64,000 bases of DNA, from the NCBI RefSeq assembly GCF_000006565.2, contig NC_031476.1:2194458-2258457 (forward strand). The letters are read 5' to 3'. How positions within the stretch are numbered: position 1 is the stretch's first letter; each line of letters opens with the position of its first letter. The position numbers and the translations under genes were made by a program. The notes beneath the pieces were generated by a model that was given only the letters and a program-made list of their open reading frames with translations, was not told where the DNA came from and ran no database searches. Below, piece by piece: positions 59,363 through 64,000 of this stretch. The DNA is from Toxoplasma gondii ME49 (taxonomy: Eukaryota > Apicomplexa > Conoidasida > Eucoccidiorida > Sarcocystidae).

Positions 59363-62049
59363 TCATGTTCGAATGTCGAACGATCGGCGTTGACGGTCCT
59401 CGCAGCTCCTGTGATGTTCGGCAATGAGGGCAGCTGGAACAGGGCCTGTCCAACAAAGCCGCCCCCTTCTTGCGCCCACGGGCTGCTCACAGAAAGAATG
59501 TCCTAGTAGAGACTCTGTGTCTTCCCGGCTGAACGAATACCAACTTATTGAGTCAACTATTGAGGCGGTTTTATCGGTTTGCACTTTTCCCCCCGTCGCG
59601 TGTAATGAATGGTCCAATTCGGCAAGCCACACAGCGGAAGGTTTTCGAATCCTTGCTTCTGCTTCCCTGGAATCCTGACGCGTTTTATATGGCGCAGAAC
59701 AAACCTTGGATGCGATACTGGGGGTAGCAGGCATTCTACTGAAGTCGGACACTGGATGATGCAGTGAGAAATTCGCTCGGGAGAGCGAGGTGACAGAACA
59801 TCTCGATTGCGGTATCCCCAGACCAACGAGTTGAACTCGAGGCGCATCACATTTCGGCGAGGGCATATTGTGGCTTCTGTCAGCAAGCGCCGCTTCTGGC
59901 GGAGAGTGCAGCACAAACGCCCCACGAGAATATGTCCACACAATGTCAGCAAAGTGGTCAGTTCCAGGAGGAGTGATGGGCATCGAAGCGGTCTTTTGGT
60001 CGTCTATAACCATCGTCGAGCATGAATCAGTAGGTCGCGACGAAGCAATAAAACCTGTTTTATCTGAGAGCTCACGAACCTCTATAGTGGAAGAATTCGC
60101 AGGAGCACCACTCCTCCTAGCCGACTCAGTATGAAATAACTCGCCACGGCTCTTCGCCAGATATCCTGCCCGGTGTCCTGCTATCAGGCGAGCAACCACA
60201 TGGATTTTCCCACCTGACTGGAGTTGTCGTAATGCGGACGTCGTGGCTGATCGATTTAGCGATGCGCAAGCAACAGCGGGTGAACTGTTAGCTGAGAAAG
60301 AAGCTGAGTTTTCAGAAGCCGTCCGATGCATACTACTGGTTGAATTGTAGTTACTTTCTGATCCACGTACGGGGAGACGGGCATACGAGAAGCTGCTCGA
60401 CAGCCTGTTACCAGCGCCAGAATTGCTACACAAATCAGCATTTGCATTCTTTAAACAAATTTGCCGTATCTCTTCCGTGGATCTTTCTACGCCGTACACA
60501 CGGTAGCCATGATGAGCAGCTGACCACCCGCGTCCTCCTAACAGTTTTGGAGAGTTCGGTGAAATGGAGTCTTCAGTTGTTCCACAAGACGGGAACAGAA
60601 CAGGAGCCAGACTACCGTTTCTGTGTGTGAGAGCGTTGTTCATAGCTTGAACGTGTAGGGGCACAGCAGGTAACGAGCAGCTTCGGGTTCCTCCCTGGAG
60701 CAGATCAGAGAGCTTGGGACGATGTGAGGCTGGGGCAGACTGGTCTCTTGTAGGGTGTGGCCGACTGTTTCTGGGGGGCAGATGACGACGACATACTTCA
60801 GTGGCAAAGGCTTCTCGGTCCCCAGACGAGACACGATAACGCCTGCAGCAGTCTTATCGCACTTGTGAGTTGGATGGAGGCTGTCGTGATGCTTTGCCGC
60901 AATTTCGTCGCGCATGTCGTCGGGTACATGTGAGACAGTTACGATGAGTATCTACGTGGTCCAGGTGTTGTTGCAGAGAGTACAGCTGGTTTTCTTGCCA
61001 CAGGTGACATCCACCAACAAGCAAATCCAGTTTGTAGGGGACGTCGAAGCTCAGCCTTGTTGAAGTCGTTCGCTGCGAACAGCACCAGAAACTCCAGGAA
61101 GTTGAGTTGGGTACACCAGTCAACCAGTACCAACAAAAACCGAGTAGGGATGAACTCGCGTTCCTCACTTACTTGAAAGAGAAACAAGATTTTGTCGGCG
61201 GCTTGCTTCAGATCATCAAGGCCATATACGTCAGCGGTGAGGATCTGCAATTCCTCCAAAGAGACAAACCCCGTTTCTAGAAAATCTACAATACAGCGAA
61301 GCTCTTCTTCTTTGTTTACGATGGACAGGGCTAGGTCGTTAGCGACAAGGTCGCAGGCGACTCTGCTTGTGTGGGCAGGATGGCGAAAAGCTGGTTCGTT
61401 GTACGGAACACAGCTGAGAAGGCCGTAGCAGAACCGATCGAAGGATAAAACCTGCCCTGCATGATCCGGTGCCGGAAGCGACGACGGCAACGGTCTTGAA
61501 CTGTAGCCGAGAGGTATTGAGTATGGCGTGGAAGAGAGAATCCGAAAGGTTTCTCGCTTTAGCTTTAAGCTGGGCAAATAAAGAAGGGACGCCGTGACTG
61601 CCACCATCAGTCAAGATCAGCCAGGGCCACTACGGAATGGACGGACATCTAGAGGAGACACTGTCGTCCGAGATAATTCCAAGGAAATTCCCACTGACGT
61701 TCTTCTTGCCACCAGAAAAAATCATGAAACCGTGCATCTCATGAGTTCTTACGAGTTTTATGTATGCTGTTAGTCCGTCGATAGCTCTACTACGAAGGAA
61801 TCATGTGCTGTCAGCCGTAGTTGCACCGATTTTATGCCATACCTCCATCCTTGTGGCCATGAACGACGGCATTCCAGCCCGTAGATGAACACAGCTTCTC
61901 CAACTTCTGCTTGCCTGCCAAAAGTGTTTTGCCAGAAAGTGTCTAAAGAAAATGGCGCCGTCAGGTTGTGCGCGCGCACACGCAGCCACTGTAAAAGATG
62001 GCGAAGATGATCCTGTATGTTACGCTTTGCTTCGACCTCTGTCAGCATC
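59363..62049 (-). CDS. Multi-exon gene, product unrecognised
   Basis: Open exons in series on the minus strand suggest one gene. The first is near ATG 62049 (MLTEVEAKRNIQDHLRHLLQ, with YGLECRRSWPQGWRYGIKSV). A second, from an acceptor at about 61573, carries ETFRILSSTPYSIPLGY and two helical stretches, NKEEELRCIVDFLETGFVS and DDLKQAADKILFLFQ, before a GTAAGTG donor. Weaker segments lie at 60640-61140. A long last exon ending at 59363 is Ser/Arg-rich and without a domain. I did not resolve all junctions, and the last exon may belong to a separate gene. No family is recognised. The helical middle could be an alpha-solenoid fragment, but that is a guess. Confidence 0.45.
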
Positions 62050-63491
62050 TTGATCTGTATAACTCCTGTCACAATGCGGAATAGGCTGAATGTTGAAGAA
62101 GCAACTAAGAACTGCGGAGCGAATAGTTAAAGCGCCCAATAAGATTCTCCGCAAAAACAGACGTTGCATTTAAGGATGATTCTTCAGTCAAGGGGTAGAC
62201 CACACGTTATCCTGTCCTTCACGCTGCTGAAAAAGAGTACCCATAGGGATTATGCTACCGTCCTTACTGAGGAATGTGAAGATGGAAATAGGACTATATG
62301 AACCAAAACTGAAGGTTTTCCAGGACAGTGGGCGTTCTTGGAGTTACTTTGGCACTGACTACCAGATCAATCTTCCACAGCAACGTTAACCCGACTGCAT
62401 TATATCACGTCGCGCGCCCTATTGAAATACAAAAGGCAATACGCTACTTGTTCTATTGCAACACGCGACAACAGAACAGTCTAGTTGACTTGATCATCCT
62501 GTCCGCAACCTAATCCCCCAACGCTCCCACACATTCTTCATGGTTGCAGCACGTACAGGTGAGTTCCCGCCGGCCTTGTCTCTGGTATCTGCTTTCAAGA
62601 CAACGTATAACGTGACTCAGCACCTGATAGATTCTTCGACCAGTGCTGCGTGCTTTGTTGAGGCTCGGATGGACAGAAACTCGTAGCCGTTGTCTGCTCA
62701 AGTCAGAACCGGCTTGCCTTTCGCACTGCTGTGAATGCATTCACTCATTGCCACAATGATAATTTGCATCAGGAGACTCATGCCACACCAGCAAAGGAAC
62801 GTGACTGCAATGAATCTACACGGTTCGTGGACGCTTGCGCCGTGGTCCCATGTGGAACACACTGCAATAACTTGAAGCCTGCCTACCAGCACAAGACTTA
62901 TATCCCTTGTTCTTTCGCAGCACGTAAATCCATGTCTTTGTAAAAACGGTGACTAAGACGTCCGTTAGGTCAGGTGGATTTCTGCGGTGGTTTTCTCCGT
63001 TAGGATGGGAGTGGATTTATCAAAGCCCAGGAACCGCAACTTTGCGTGACTAAACGCCTCGCTTGTCGCATGCATGCTCTAGTTCTTGGCAGTAAAGAGT
63101 GCCTCTAGCTGAAGGTATCCTCTCCGCTCTTTCGTGTCATATACAAAAGAGTTTTACCTTCGAGCTGCTCCTGTGCTACCTCAAGCGCTGCGGTACAAAT
63201 TTGTGTGTGGCTTCGTCCGCGGTATGTCTCAGAACTGTGCAAAGCTGTGATTCTCAGTAGGGTAACAAACTGTAACTATCCTGTGTAGTGGCACAATGAT
63301 CAAAACATCACAGAACGTGTCTTTTCGAACGTCGCTTTGAGAATTGTTGTCTACACTTTCTGCAGTGTGGCATGCTGCGTTGGCAAGCAATCGTCGGACT
63401 CGCGTTAAATATCCGTCCGTGCGCGTCAGATTTGCCACGGGTTTCACAATCTGTCTGGCGCGAAGGATTCGACACTGCTGTGTAGTGAGTC
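62050..63491. other. Divergent upstream region, nothing recognised
   Basis: Between the unrecognised minus-strand gene and the TTC4-like first exon. A 5' non-coding exon of either gene may lie here but cannot be identified. Confidence 0.35.
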
Positions 63492-63995
63492 ATGGACAGA
63501 CATAAGCCTGAAGTGGAAGTCCAGGACACGAGCATCGTCGAGTGCCGGGCCAAAAGTACGTGTCCTTCAAGCTCAGTTGACAAATGGGAAGAGCATCCCT
63601 TGTTCATGACAGCCGTGCCATCTCCTGAAGCGTTCCGTCGAAATCCGCTTCTTTGTGCTCTCGCCGCTACGATCGACGAAACCGAGCAGCTCCCTTTTGG
63701 TCCTCAGCGAAGGCGCCGGAATAACGAAAGTGCACGTACACAGGACAATGACAATCGGGTACAGTCAGCTCGGCGCAGAAACATCCCCATCGGGCCGTAT
63801 GCACTGAGGAAAGAGGTGGCATCGAAAGGGTGCCCTCAGCGGGATACAACTGCACCATGTGACTTTAAGAACGAAGCTAATGCCCATGTTGCAGATGCTG
63901 ATTCGGATCGCTCAACAGCAAACGCTGATGATTCAGGCCCGTCCATGGGCGAGCTGCACATATGTATGCACATGTGGAGTATTGGGAACAAGTGA
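63492..63995 (+). CDS. Probable TTC4/Cns1 co-chaperone, first exon
   Basis: ATG 63492 opens a frame that runs almost to the window edge, with a stop at 63995 probably lying in an intron. The segment WEEHPLFMTAVPSPEAFRRN then PLLCALAATIDETEQ resembles the N-terminal element of TTC4/Cns1/Dpit47, which precedes the TPR domain (W-E...PLFM..AP......NPDLACLQ). TTC4 proteins are Hsp90/Hsp70 co-chaperones. The next ~90 residues are charged low-complexity sequence, and the expected TPR repeats would lie beyond the window. Without them the call rests on one motif. Confidence 0.42.
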   Translation: MDRHKPEVEVQDTSIVECRAKSTCPSSSVDKWEEHPLFMTAVPSPEAFRRNPLLCALAATIDETEQLPFGPQRRRRNNESARTQDNDNRVQSARRRNIPIGPYALRKEVASKGCPQRDTTAPCDFKNEANAHVADADSDRSTANADDSGPSMGELHICMHMWSIGNK

Positions 63996-64000
63996 TAATG

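Overview
The window looks like nuclear chromosomal DNA of a tissue-cyst-forming coccidian apicomplexan (Toxoplasma gondii or a close relative such as Hammondia or Neospora). The reasons are near-even base composition, intron-rich genes with GT-AG junctions, very long Ser/Gly/Pro-rich proteins, GCATGC promoter motifs in front of a ribosomal protein gene, and a small AT-rich insert carrying bacterial/plastid-type tRNA pieces as expected from the apicoplast. I cannot fix the species from sequence alone. No virus, transposon, CRISPR array or integrated phage is visible.

Layout. 0-3.4 kb: a PTEN/auxilin-type phosphatase-C2 protein (+). 3.4-8.8 kb: gene-poor, one small doubtful gene (-). 8.8-13 kb: a KptA/Tpt1 tRNA 2'-phosphotransferase (+) and an ELM2-domain protein (-), convergent, with the organelle-derived insert between their 3' ends. 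14.7-15.7 kb: a small membrane protein (+). 16.2-18.6 kb: the Hsp70 co-chaperone Hip/ST13 (-, ten coding exons). 21-24.8 kb: a 1054-residue protein ending in a PH domain (+). 26.4-35.3 kb: one or two very large low-complexity proteins (-). 37-39.1 kb: an SLC35-type drug/metabolite transporter (+, eight exons). 41.4-42.8 kb: ribosomal protein eS1/RPS3A (+). 44.2-45.4 kb: LSM12 (-). 46.6-50.7 kb: DGAT1 (+, fifteen exons). 51.1-53.4 kb: a predicted secreted protein (-). 54.3-56.2 kb: a METTL16/RlmF-family RNA m6A methyltransferase (-). 57.2-58.3 kb: protein phosphatase inhibitor-2 (+). 59.3-62.1 kb: an unrecognised multi-exon gene (-). 63.5 kb to the edge: the first exon of a probable TTC4/Cns1 co-chaperone (+).

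These are mostly single-copy housekeeping genes (RNA processing, translation, chaperones, lipid synthesis, transport) mixed with lineage-specific low-complexity proteins. They do not form an operon or a functional cluster. I assembled exon structures by eye, requiring GT-AG (in one case GC-AG) junctions, matching codon phase and agreement with the protein family. Where phases did not close, the entry says so. The most unusual items are the nuclear apicoplast-DNA insert with two truncated tRNA genes, the 7-base first coding exon and GC-AG intron of Hip, the bacterial-like signature in the METTL16/RlmF protein, and the unresolved link in the 26-35 kb locus.
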